Origin: Streptomyces sp. NBC_01353
Lineage (GTDB): Bacteria; Actinomycetota; Actinomycetes; Streptomycetales; Streptomycetaceae
Reading direction: 5' to 3'
NCBI RefSeq assembly: GCF_036237275.1
Contig: NZ_CP108352.1
Location: forward strand, 4,774,001 to 4,838,000
DNA: 64,000 bases
The position numbers were made by a program, and so were the translations under genes. The stretch's first letter is position 1. The number at the start of each line of letters is the position of its first letter. Below the pieces are notes generated by a model that did no database searches, was not told the DNA's origin, and saw only the letters and a list, made by a program, of their open reading frames with translations. Shown here piece by piece: positions 1 through 9,500 of the stretch.

Positions 1-1
1 C

Positions 2-277
2 GTCTCGCAGATCATGGAGCCGGGCCAGTTCATCATCTTCTGGTCGACGCTGATGCACGCCTCGCACCCGCACGAGGGCCTGACCAACGACATGCGGATG
101 GGCTTCGCCACCCGCTACGTCCCCTCCTCGGTCTCCGTCTACCCGGGCAGCGACCACATCGAGGAGTACGGAGGCCGCATCAGCCTGGAGCGGTACGGCT
201 CCGTCCTGGTCAGCGGCGAGAACAAGAACCCCGGCAACCGCATGGTCACGGAGACCACCCGGGGGATGAAGTTCTGA
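2..277 (+). CDS. Non-haem Fe(II)/2-oxoglutarate halogenase, SyrB2-like (3' end only)
   Basis: Only the last 91 codons lie in the window; the gene starts upstream. The fragment reads like the C-terminus of SyrB2/CytC3-type chlorinating enzymes, which chlorinate an aminoacyl group held on a carrier protein. The distal iron-ligand His (codon 56-58, in FWSTLMHAS) is followed exactly 19 residues later by an Arg (codon 113-115, in GFATRYVP). This matches the SyrB2 His235/Arg254 spacing, where the Arg binds 2-oxoglutarate. The decisive HxA/G motif (halogenase) versus HxD/E (hydroxylase) lies outside the window, so halogenation is inferred from overall C-terminal similarity and from the SyrC-like and dehalogenase-like genes that follow. 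One base separates its stop from the next start, so it is probably in the same operon. Confidence 0.8.
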   Translation, partial: VSQIMEPGQFIIFWSTLMHASHPHEGLTNDMRMGFATRYVPSSVSVYPGSDHIEEYGGRISLERYGSVLVSGENKNPGNRMVTETTRGMKF

Positions 278-278
278 G

Positions 279-1448
279 ATGACCACGAAAACCCTGAGCG
301 TGGTAGAGGTGCTGGAACTCTGCCAGCCACTGCTCGGCGCGGCCGCGGAGACCCTGCGGGTCTTCCCGGCCGGCGAGCGGGCCGCCGAGGAGTACGGGCC
401 GAAGGCCGTCGCACGGTGCAACGAGGTCCTCACCGCCCTCGGCTCCGCGTACGGCCTGACGGTCCCCCGGTTCGTCTCGCCGGCCCCGGAGCGCCCGTCC
501 AGCCTGGAGGTCGCCCTCAGCGCCTACTGCGATCTGGAGCTGGGCAGTTGGCGGCCGGTGGCCGAGAGCTCGGGGGAGTGGGACATTCCGGCGGACGGCC
601 TGGCCGGGCTCGCGGCCCTGCCCGGCCACCGCCGGATCGAGGCCGAGGGCGTGCCCGCCTTCGACTCCTTCGCGGCGGGGCCGGCCGGGGACGAGGCGAT
701 CGTCCTCGTCCTGCCCTCCGGGGTGCCGGCCACGCTGTTCCGGCCCTGGCTGGAAGAGCTGTCCACGGACCGGCTCGTCGTCACGTACGAGAACCCGTAC
801 CTCTTCGGGCAGTGGCGGACCCTGGACACCCCGGAAGCGGACTTCGCGGAGGAGACCGCGCTGGTCGGCGCCCTGCTCACGGCGTACGGACTGCGGCGGG
901 CGCACCTCGTCGGGATCTGCGGAGGAGCGCCGGTCGCCCTCGACGCGGCCGCCGCGTTCGGCGACCGGGTGGAGACGCTGACGGTGCTCCACCCTGATCT
1001 GAACTTCGGGGCGGGGGTCATGCGCACCCCGTTCCAGAAGCAGTTCCAGAGCGTGCTCGCCGGGGCGGCCTCCGGCCCGCGCCGGGCCCGCGAGACGCTG
1101 AACCTGTTCCTCGACCCGAACATGCTCTTCGGGGTGCCGCCGCGCCTGGCCCCGTACGTCCTCTACCCGTACGGAGATGTGGAGCTGTTCCACCGGTACG
1201 CCAAGCAGAACCACGCGCTCATGGCGTACGACGCGAACGACGCCGCCCGCCGGGTCGGGCAGCGGGTGCTGATCGCCACCAGCCGTACGGACCGGATGAC
1301 CCACCCCGAGACGGCGCACCACTTCGGTGAGCTCGTGGCGGGCGAGGTCACGGTCGTGGAGCGCGGCGCCGGGAACCACCACGACATCCTGATCCCGGAC
1401 GCGGAGGTCTACACGATGCTCCGGGAGTTCATCGGCGGTGGGGTGTGA
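279..1448 (+). CDS. SyrC/CmaE-like aminoacyl transferase (alpha/beta-hydrolase fold, Cys nucleophile)
   Basis: This 389-residue alpha/beta-hydrolase has its nucleophile elbow at residues 212-216 (G-I-C-G-G), with Cys214 where hydrolases usually have Ser. A late Asp (in TSRTDRM) and a His (in GNHHDIL) complete a likely triad. In the syringomycin and coronamic acid pathways, SyrC and CmaE use such a Cys to shuttle an aminoacyl group from one carrier protein to another. Immediate linkage to a SyrB2-type halogenase repeats the SyrB2-SyrC partnership. The likely job is to move the halogenated residue onto the stand-alone T-TE protein encoded downstream. The stop overlaps the GTG start of the next gene by four bases. 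A plain hydrolase or thioesterase role cannot be excluded. Confidence 0.78.
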   Translation: MTTKTLSVVEVLELCQPLLGAAAETLRVFPAGERAAEEYGPKAVARCNEVLTALGSAYGLTVPRFVSPAPERPSSLEVALSAYCDLELGSWRPVAESSGEWDIPADGLAGLAALPGHRRIEAEGVPAFDSFAAGPAGDEAIVLVLPSGVPATLFRPWLEELSTDRLVVTYENPYLFGQWRTLDTPEADFAEETALVGALLTAYGLRRAHLVGICGGAPVALDAAAAFGDRVETLTVLHPDLNFGAGVMRTPFQKQFQSVLAGAASGPRRARETLNLFLDPNMLFGVPPRLAPYVLYPYGDVELFHRYAKQNHALMAYDANDAARRVGQRVLIATSRTDRMTHPETAHHFGELVAGEVTVVERGAGNHHDILIPDAEVYTMLREFIGGGV

Positions 1449-2191
1449 GCACGCCCACGCCGTCGGCGGAGCGCGTCGCGGTGGTGACCCACGCGACGCG
1501 CTACGCGGGCCCCGGCTCCGTGGACGGCCTGCGCAAGGCCGGCTACACCGTCCTCTGCCACGACGAGGACTTCCTCGACGAGGCCGCGCGGACCGCCTTC
1601 GAGGAGGGTCGCGACGGGGCGGTGGCCTGCGACGCGAAGACCCCGACCGGGGCGGTCGGGCAGGCCGTCAAGCGGTATGGCCGGCTCGACCTCGTCGTCA
1701 GCAACGACGTCTACCCGGCCCGCTATCTGCCGGTGGACCAGGCCGACCCGGCGGAGCTGCGGCGGGCCGCCGAGGCACTGCTCGTCACCCCTGCGGCAGT
1801 GATCGCGAAGGCCGCCGCCCCGATGAAACGCCGGGGGAGCGGGCACATCGTGCTGATGACCTCCGCCGCGCCGCTGCGGCCGGAGACCGGGTTCTCCGTG
1901 TACAGCTCGCTGCGCGCCGGAGCCTCGGCCTACGCACGGGCGGCGGCGCGCGAACTCGCCCCGCACGGCGTCACCGTGCACGCGATCGCCCCCAACTTCC
2001 TGGAGAGCGAGACCTATTACCCCGAGGAGCTGTGGGGGACGGACGAGGGCCGGGAGAAGCTCCGCGGTCTGCTGCCGGCGGGCCGGCTCGGCACGGCGCA
2101 GGAGATCGGCGACCTGGTGGTCTTCCTGGGCAGCGGCTCGGCCGACTTCCTCACCGGCGACGTCATCCACTTCACGGGCGGCTGGGCCTAG
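1445..2191 (+). CDS. Halohydrin dehalogenase-like protein (HheC family, SDR fold)
   Basis: The 248-residue protein has the SDR fold but not SDR chemistry. The catalytic set is Ser140, Tyr153 and Arg157, with the 13- and 4-residue spacings of HheC Ser132-Tyr145-Arg149; ordinary SDRs have Lys in the last position. The N-terminal cofactor loop lacks TGxxxGxG and reads THATRYAGPGS, as in HheC-type enzymes that have traded the nucleotide site for a halide site. Pro183-Asn184-Phe185 matches the HheC halide-pocket Pro-Asn-Tyr, and CHDEDF, LVVSND and the RLGT/FLTG C-terminal motifs also match. Such enzymes convert a vicinal halohydrin to an epoxide plus halide, or the reverse with another nucleophile. 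Lying in an operon with a halogenase, it probably acts on the chlorinated residue. GTG start overlaps the previous stop. Confidence 0.85.
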   Translation: MSTPTPSAERVAVVTHATRYAGPGSVDGLRKAGYTVLCHDEDFLDEAARTAFEEGRDGAVACDAKTPTGAVGQAVKRYGRLDLVVSNDVYPARYLPVDQADPAELRRAAEALLVTPAAVIAKAAAPMKRRGSGHIVLMTSAAPLRPETGFSVYSSLRAGASAYARAAARELAPHGVTVHAIAPNFLESETYYPEELWGTDEGREKLRGLLPAGRLGTAQEIGDLVVFLGSGSADFLTGDVIHFTGGWA

Positions 2192-2228
2192 GCCCGCGCC
2201 TGGTGAGCGACCAGAAAGAGAGTCCGCT

Positions 2229-3305
2229 GTGAGTACTCGGCCGACAGCGCCCGAGGAGTGCGAGGTCATACCCGGGCACAGCCTGGTGGAACAGACCCTC
2301 GTCGAGATCTGGAAGACGACGCTCGACCGGCCGTCCGTCGGCCTCGACGACGACTTCTTCGCGACCGGGGGCGACTCCCTCCTGGCCCTGGTGACCATCG
2401 AGCAGATCAACCAGCGCCTGGGCTGGGCGCTCAACATGGGCGATCTGCTGCGCCACCGTACGATCGGCTCGCTGAGCACGCACAAGGCGCCGGCGAAGGC
2501 CGCGAACACCGAGCGGGCCATCATCCGGATGAGCAACCAGGGCTCACGGACCCCGCTGCTCTTCATCCACCCCGGCCTCGGTCTCGTCGACGGGTACGCC
2601 CGTCTCGTACGGCTCCTCGGCACCGACCGGGGCTGCTACGGACTCCAGTCCCCGCACATCAGCGCGATGGACGTGCCGGACGACATGCGGGAGCTCGCCG
2701 CGCTCTACGCGGACCTGATCGAGGACGAGTTCGGCGAGGACGAGTTCCATCTCGTCGGAGCCTGCGCGGGCGGGGTGATCGGCTACGAGATCGCCCGCAT
2801 CGCCGAGGAGCGCGGGCTCGGGCTGCGGAAGCTGGTGATCGTCGACGGGTATCTCGACGGCTCGGCGCCCGAGGTGGACGAGGCGGAGCGGCTGGTCGAC
2901 TACCGCGACGACGTGCTGCGGATCGTCGCCCCGCACACCGCGTACCCGCCGCTCGCCCCGGCCGACGCCACCCGCGAGGGCGTCTACCGCGAGATCGCCG
3001 CCGCCCTGTTCGGTGCCGACTGGGAGGCCCGCGGCGACGGCGGGACCCAGTTCGCCGAGCGGCTGCACAAGGCGTTTCGCACCACGGCGCGCGCCCTGGA
3101 GACCTACCGGCCCGAGCCCTTCGACATCGACGCGCTGATGCTCCTCGCGAAGGACAACGAGACCTTCCCGGACTGGCGCAGGGCGATCACCGGGGAGCTG
3201 ACGGCCGAGGTCATGGACTCCGAGGAACACGGCCTGCGGCTCTGTGTGACCGACGCGGCGCACATCGCCGCGCGCATCGACGACTTCGTGGGCGAGGGAC
3301 AGTGA
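2229..3305 (+). CDS. Stand-alone carrier protein-thioesterase didomain (T-TE) with Cys nucleophile
   Basis: Residues about 15-90 are a peptidyl carrier domain with the phosphopantetheine Ser50 in TGGDSLL. Residues about 105-355 are a type I thioesterase. Its nucleophile elbow is G-A-C-A-G with Cys179 instead of Ser, and the probable catalytic His is His345 (DAAHIA). Cys thioesterases occur in some NRPS systems, for example obafluorin synthetase, where they favour cyclising release over hydrolysis. There is no adenylation or condensation domain, so the carrier must be loaded in trans. The NRPS downstream ends in a free C domain, which makes this protein the likely other half of the last module. 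GTG start at 2229 follows an AGAGAG ribosome-binding site; 37 bases separate it from the dehalogenase-like gene. Confidence 0.85.
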   Translation: MSTRPTAPEECEVIPGHSLVEQTLVEIWKTTLDRPSVGLDDDFFATGGDSLLALVTIEQINQRLGWALNMGDLLRHRTIGSLSTHKAPAKAANTERAIIRMSNQGSRTPLLFIHPGLGLVDGYARLVRLLGTDRGCYGLQSPHISAMDVPDDMRELAALYADLIEDEFGEDEFHLVGACAGGVIGYEIARIAEERGLGLRKLVIVDGYLDGSAPEVDEAERLVDYRDDVLRIVAPHTAYPPLAPADATREGVYREIAAALFGADWEARGDGGTQFAERLHKAFRTTARALETYRPEPFDIDALMLLAKDNETFPDWRRAITGELTAEVMDSEEHGLRLCVTDAAHIAARIDDFVGEGQ

Positions 3306-3307
3306 CG

Positions 3308-3532
3308 ATGGACCAGTCAGGCACCAACCCCTTCGAGAACGAGGCGGGCGTGTACCGCGTCCTGACCAACGCGGCGGGCGAGCACTCGCTCTGGCCGGAC
3401 TTCGTCGCCGTTCCCGACGGCTGGGACACCGCCTTCGGCCCGGACGTCCGGGCCGCCTGCCTCGGCTACGTCGAGGAGCACTGGACGGCCCTCGCCCCGG
3501 CCGGCTCCCAGGAACGGAACCCGCGCTCATGA
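3308..3532 (+). CDS. mbtH: MbtH-like protein
   Basis: A 74-residue MbtH homologue with the family signature NPF, SLWP, GW, and the RAACL..YVEEHW stretch. MbtH proteins bind the adenylation domain and support its folding and activity, so this one presumably serves the NRPS that follows. The stop codon overlaps the NRPS ATG as ATGA, which suggests translational coupling. An in-frame GTG at 3302 overlaps the previous stop and would add two residues; the ATG at 3308 is preferred because family members usually start close to the NPF motif. Confidence 0.95.
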   Translation: MDQSGTNPFENEAGVYRVLTNAAGEHSLWPDFVAVPDGWDTAFGPDVRAACLGYVEEHWTALAPAGSQERNPRS

Positions 3533-6500
3533 CCGCGCGGGTGGAGAACGCGGCGGACGCCGGTGCCTGGACCTCCGGGCTCGTCGCGCGGTTCGAGGAG
3601 CAGGCCGGCCGGGCGCCCGGAGCCGTCGCCGTGCGGTGGGGAGCCACTTCGCTCTCGTACGCGGAGCTGAACGCCCGGGCCAACCGGATCGCGCACCGGC
3701 TGATCGCCCGGGGGATCGGCCCCGAGGACACCGTGGCCGTCGCCCTGCCGTCCTCGCCCGAGCTGGTGGCGGCCCTGCTCGGCACGCTCAAGGCCGGCGC
3801 GATGTACCTGCCGCTCGACCCGGGCTATCCGGCCGAGCGCCTCGCCTACATGACGGCGGACGCCCGCCCGCGCGCGCTGATCACCAGCCCCGAGGCCGCG
3901 GCCGGGCTCGGACCGCTGGAGGCGGCCACCCTGTACGTGGGCGAGGAGGGCACCGAGCCGGCCACGAACCCGGCCGGCCGGTCCGCCGGGCCGGGCACGG
4001 CCGCGTACACCATCTACACCTCCGGCTCGACGGGCCGCCCCAAGGGCGTGGTCGTCACCCACGGCTCCCTGGCGAACTTCCTGGACTTCATGTCCGCGCA
4101 CCACCGGGTGCACGCGGACGACGTCGTGCTGTCCACGACCCCGATCTCCTTCGACATCGCGGGCCTGGAGTTGTACCTCCCGTTGGTCGAGGGGGCCACG
4201 CTCCACCTCGTCCCGCGCGGCACCACCGTCGACGGCGCCGCGCTGCGCCGCCATCTCGCCGAGGCCCGGCCCACCCTGATCCAGGGCACGCCCGCCCTCT
4301 GGCAGCTGCTGCGCGAGGCCGGCTGGACGCCCGCCGAACTCGCCAGGGGCTCGCGGGTGTTGTGCGGCGGCGAGGCGCTGCCGCAGGACCTGGCCGACTT
4401 CCTCGCCGCCGACGGTCACGTCGAGGTGTGGAACCTGTACGGACCCACCGAGACGACCATCTGGTCCCTGGTCGCCCCCGTGCGCTCGGGCGAGCCGGTC
4501 ACCATCGGCACCCCGCTGTGGAACACCGGCGCCCACGTCCTCGACGAGCGCCTCGCACCCGTCGCCGACGGCGAGCCCGGCGAGCTGTACCTCTCCGGCG
4601 ACGGCCTGGCCCGCGGCTACCGCGGGCGGGCCGCGCTGACCGCCGAGCGGTTCGTCGCCTGCCCCTTCGGCGCCCCCGGCGCCCGCATGTACCGCACGGG
4701 TGACGTCGTGCGCCGGCGCGCCGACGGCGCCCTCGACTTCCTCGGCCGCGTCGACGAACAGGTCAAGATCCGCGGCTACCGCATCGAACTCGGCGAGATC
4801 GAGGAGGCGTTGCGCCGACTGCCCGAGGTCGCCCAGGCCCGTGTCGTCGTCCGCGCGGACGCCGTCGACCACCGGCAGCTCGCCGGCTATGTCGTCCCCG
4901 CGCCCGGCCACGCCCCCGAGCCCGTCGCGCTGCGCGCCGCGCTCACCGCCTGGCTCCCCGACCACATGATCCCGGCCGGCATCGCCATCCTCGACCGCTT
5001 CCCGCTGACCCCGGCCGGCAAGGTCGACCGCAAGGCCCTGCCGCCGCTGGAGTTCGCGCACTCCACCCCGTACCGCGCACCCGGCGACGAGCGCGAGCGG
5101 GCCCTGGTGGAGCTCTTCCGCGAGGTCCTGCGGGTCGAGCGGGTCGGTGCCGACGACAGCTTCTTCGACCTCGGCGGCAACTCCCTGCTCGCCACCCGCC
5201 TCCTGGCCCGCGTCCGCGCCACGCTCGCCGTCGAACTCCCCATCCGTACGGTCTTCGAGGACCGCACCCCGGCCGCGCTCGCCCTCCGCCTCGCCGAGGG
5301 TGCCCCCGCCCGGCCCGCGCCCCGGATCATGGAGCGCGGGGAGCGTATCCCCGTCTCGTACGCCCAGCAGCGCCTGTGGTTCCTGCACCGGCTCGAAGGG
5401 CCGAGCACCACCTACAACCTGCCCATCGCCGTCCGGCTCACCGGCGACCTCGACCTCGACGCGCTGCGTGCCGCCGTCGACCATCTGCTCGCGCGCCACG
5501 AGAGCCTGCGGACGTACTTCGCCGAGGGCCCTGGAGACGCCGAGCAGATCGTGGTGCCCGCCGCCGAGGCCCGCGTCGACGTCACCGTCCACGACGTGCC
5601 GGAGCAGGACCTCCAGGCCGCGATCGACACCGCCGCCGGGTACCTCTTCGACCTGGCAGCCGAGATCCCGACCCGCGTCGACCTCTTCCGCACCGGCCCC
5701 CGGGACCATGTCCTGCTGCTCTGCATCCACCACATCGCCAGCGACGGCTGGTCCCTCGCCCCGCTGGTGAAGGACCTCTGCGAGGCGTACGGAGCCCGGC
5801 GCCGCGGCCAGGACCCCGAGGCGCCGGAACTCGGCGTGCAGTACGTGGACTACACGCTGTGGCAGCGCGAGCTCCTCGGCTCCACGGACGACCCGGACTC
5901 CCCGATGTCCCGGCAGCTCGGCTACTGGCGCGAACGGCTCGCGGGCGCCCCCGAACTGCTCGACCTGCCCACCGACCGGCCGCGCCCGGCGCTCGCCACC
6001 TTCCGCGGCGACCTCGTCCGCTTCGAGGTGCCCGCCGCGCTGACCGAGAGGCTCCAGGACCTGGCGCAGCGGGAGCGGGCCAGTCTCTTCATGGTGCTCC
6101 AGGCCGCCGCCGCGACCCTGCTGACCAAGCTCGGCGCGGGCACCGACATCCCGCTCGGCTCCCCGCTCGCCGGCCGCGCGGACAGCGCGCTCGACGAGCT
6201 CGTCGGCTTCTTCGTCAACACGCTCGTGCTGCGCACCGACACCTCGGGCAACCCGGCCTTCGCCGAACTCCTCGCGCGCGTGGGTGAGTCGAACCTCGCC
6301 GCGTACGAGCACCAGGACCTGCCCTTCGAGTATCTGGTCGAGGTGCTCAACCCGGCCCGTACCACCAGCCATCACCCGCTGTTCCAGGTGATGCTGGTGC
6401 TGCAGAACAACATCGAGCCCGAGTGGCGGCTCGACGGCCTCACGGCCGCGCACGAGACCGTGCCCACCCACACCGCCAAGTTCGACCTGACGATCGAGCT

Positions 6501-9500
6501 GACCGAGCGCTTCGACGCGCGGGGCGGGCCGGACGGGCTGCGGGGCGAGATCGAGTACGCCACCGACCTGTTCGACCGGGAGACCGTCGAACGGTTCTCC
6601 CGCTATCTGCTGCGGATCCTCGACGCCGTCGTCGCCGACCCCGCCCGCCCACTGGACTCCATCGACCTCCTCGACGAGGCCGAGCGCACCGCGCTCCTCG
6701 ACACCTGGAACGCGACCGCGCGCGAGCTGCCCGGCGACTCCTTCCCCGCCCTGTTCGAAGCGCGGGTCGCCCGTACGCCCGACGCGCTCGCCCTCGTCCA
6801 CGAGGACACCGAGCTGAGCTATGCCGAGCTCGACCGGCGCGCCAACCGGATCGCCCACTGGCTCATCGAGCGGGGTGTCGGCCGCGACGACGTCGTCGGC
6901 CTGTCGCTGCGCCGCTCGCCCGAGCTGCTCTGCTCCCTCCTCGGCATCCTCAAGGCCGGCGGCGTCTATCTGCCGCTCGACCCCGACTACCCGGCCGAGC
7001 GGCTCGCGTTCATGGTCGAGGACACCCGTCCCAAGGTGCTGATCACGTCGGGCGACGTCCTTGCGAAGCTGCCCGCCGAGGCGCAGGAGGTGCTCCGGCT
7101 CGCCGTCGACGACCCGCGGACCCGGGACGAGCTGGCGGCCCTGCCCGACCGCGCCCCTGGCGACGCCGAGCGGCGCGCCCCGCTGCGGCCCGAGGACCTG
7201 GCGTACGTCATCTACACCTCGGGCTCGACCGGGCGGCCCAAGGGCGTCGCCGTCACCCACCGCGGCATCCCGAACCTGGCACGCAGCTACGTCGAGCGGT
7301 TCGCCCTCGACGAGAACTCCCGCTTCCTGCAGTTCTCCTCGATCAACTTCGACCCGACGTTCTGCGAGATGTGCTGCACCCTGCTCTCGGGCGCGGCCGT
7401 GATCCTCACCTCGCCCGAGGAGCTGCTCTCCCCGGACCGCCAGCGAGCCCTGACCGCCCGCTTCCGGCCCACCCACATCACCTTCTCGCCGACGATCCTC
7501 GGCTCCATGGCCGAGGACGCGCTCGCGGACGTCCCGTACGTGATGGTGGCCGGCGAGGCCTGCCCGCCGGGACTGGCGGCGACCTGGTCGCGCGGTCGCA
7601 CGATGATCAACGCGTACGGGCCGACCGAGGCGACCGTCGACACCCTCTACTGGGAGTGCGGCAGCGCCGGACCCGCCTTCGAGGCCGACTCGGTGCCGGT
7701 GGGCCGCCCGGTCCACAACACCCGGGTCTACGTCCTCGACGCCGCCCTGCGGCCCGTCGCCCCGGGCGTCACCGGCGAGCTGTACATCGCCGGACACGGC
7801 CTGGCCCGCGGCTACCTCAACCGGCCAGGCCTGACCGCCGAGCGCTTCGTCGCCTGCCCGTACGGCCCGCCGGGCTCCCGGATGTACCGGACCGGCGACC
7901 TCGCCACCTGGCGCACCCTGCCGTCCGGCGAGGGCGTCGTCGACTTCGTCGGACGCGCCGACGACCAGGTCAAGATCCGCGGGATGCGGATCGAGCTCGG
8001 CGAGATCGAGGCCGTGCTCGACACCCACGAGGGCGTCGCCCAGGCGGTCGTCGTCGTCCGTGAGGACACCGCGCAGCACAAGCAGCTCGTCGGCTACGTC
8101 GTACCGAAGGCCGCCGACGCGGCCGGTCGAGCCCGTGACCTCGCCGACGACATCGAACATGTCGACCGATGGCAGGAGATCCACGAACAGGGCTACAGCG
8201 AGCAGCAGGACCTGGGCGTCGAGCAGGACTTCACCGGCTGGAACAGCAGCTACGACAACCAGCCCATCCCGCTGGTGGAGATGCGCGAGTGGCAGGCCGC
8301 CACCGTCTCCCGCATCCTCGACCTGAAGCCCCGCCACGTCCTGGAGGTCGGTGTCGGCTCCGGCCTGATCCTCTGGCAGGTCGCTCCGCACGTCGAGACG
8401 TACGCGGGCGTGGACTTCTCGCCCTCGTTGATCCAGACGCTGGGCGCGCGCGTCGAGGAGTCGGAGCTGGGCGACCGGGTGCTGCTGCGCAGCCTCGCCG
8501 CACACGAGATCGGCGACCTGGCCGGCCGCCGCTTCGACACCGTCGTGATCAACTCGGTCGCCCAGTACTTCCCGAGCGTTCCGTACCTGATCGACGTGCT
8601 GAAGCAGGCCATGGACCTCCTGGAGCCGGGCGGCCGGATCTTCCTCGGCGACATCCGCCATCTGGGGCTCCTGCACCCCTTTCTCACCGCGACCGCCCTG
8701 CACGACGGGGCACACGCCGACGAACAGGTCGCGGCCGTGCGTGACCTCGTCGCGCACACGGTGGAGCTGGAGAGCGAACTCCTCCTCGACCCCGCGTTCT
8801 TCAGCCGCGTCGGCGAAGAGATCGCCGACGTCGCGGGCGTCGACATCCAGCTCAAGCGCGGCCACCACTCCAACGAGCTGACGGACTTCCGCTACGAGGT
8901 CGTCCTCCACAAGCGGGGCGCGGAGCTGCGTTCCGTACGGGACGCAGCCGAGCTGCTCTGGCAGGAGGCGGGTGGCCTGGACGCCGTCCGCGAGCTCCTC
9001 GACTCCACCCGCCCGGTGACGCTCCGCGTCACCGGCATCCCGAACCGGCGGGTCGCCGCCGAGGTCGCGGCCGCCCACCGGATCCGCACCGGGTCGGCGG
9101 GCCGTGTGGCCGACCTCGGACTCGACGGGCAGGAGCGGCCCGGCATCGACCCGGAGGCCGTCCACGCCCTGGCCGAACAGCTCGGCTACCGCGCGAAGGC
9201 GACCTGGACCGATGCGTCCGAGGGCGACCTCTTCGATGTCGTCCTGATCGAGGCGGGCGCCGAACAGCCCTTCCTGACCGACCTGTTCCTGCACAAGGCG
9301 ACCGGCGGGCAGTCGCTCCACGAGCAGGGCAACGACCCGCGTGCCGAGGACCACGGTCGCAAGCTCGCGCTCGAAGTGCGCCGGCACGCGGCCCGGCAGC
9401 TCCCCGAGCACATGGTGCCCGCGGCCGTCGTCCTCCTCGACAAGCTGCCGCTCACCCCGAACGGCAAGCTCGACACCCGTCGGCTGCCCGCCCCGGACTT

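Noticed and set aside
1445-2191. Annotation as an ordinary NAD(P)-dependent SDR
   Set aside because: The glycine-rich cofactor motif is missing and Lys of YxxxK is Arg, while spacing and halide-site residues match HheC.
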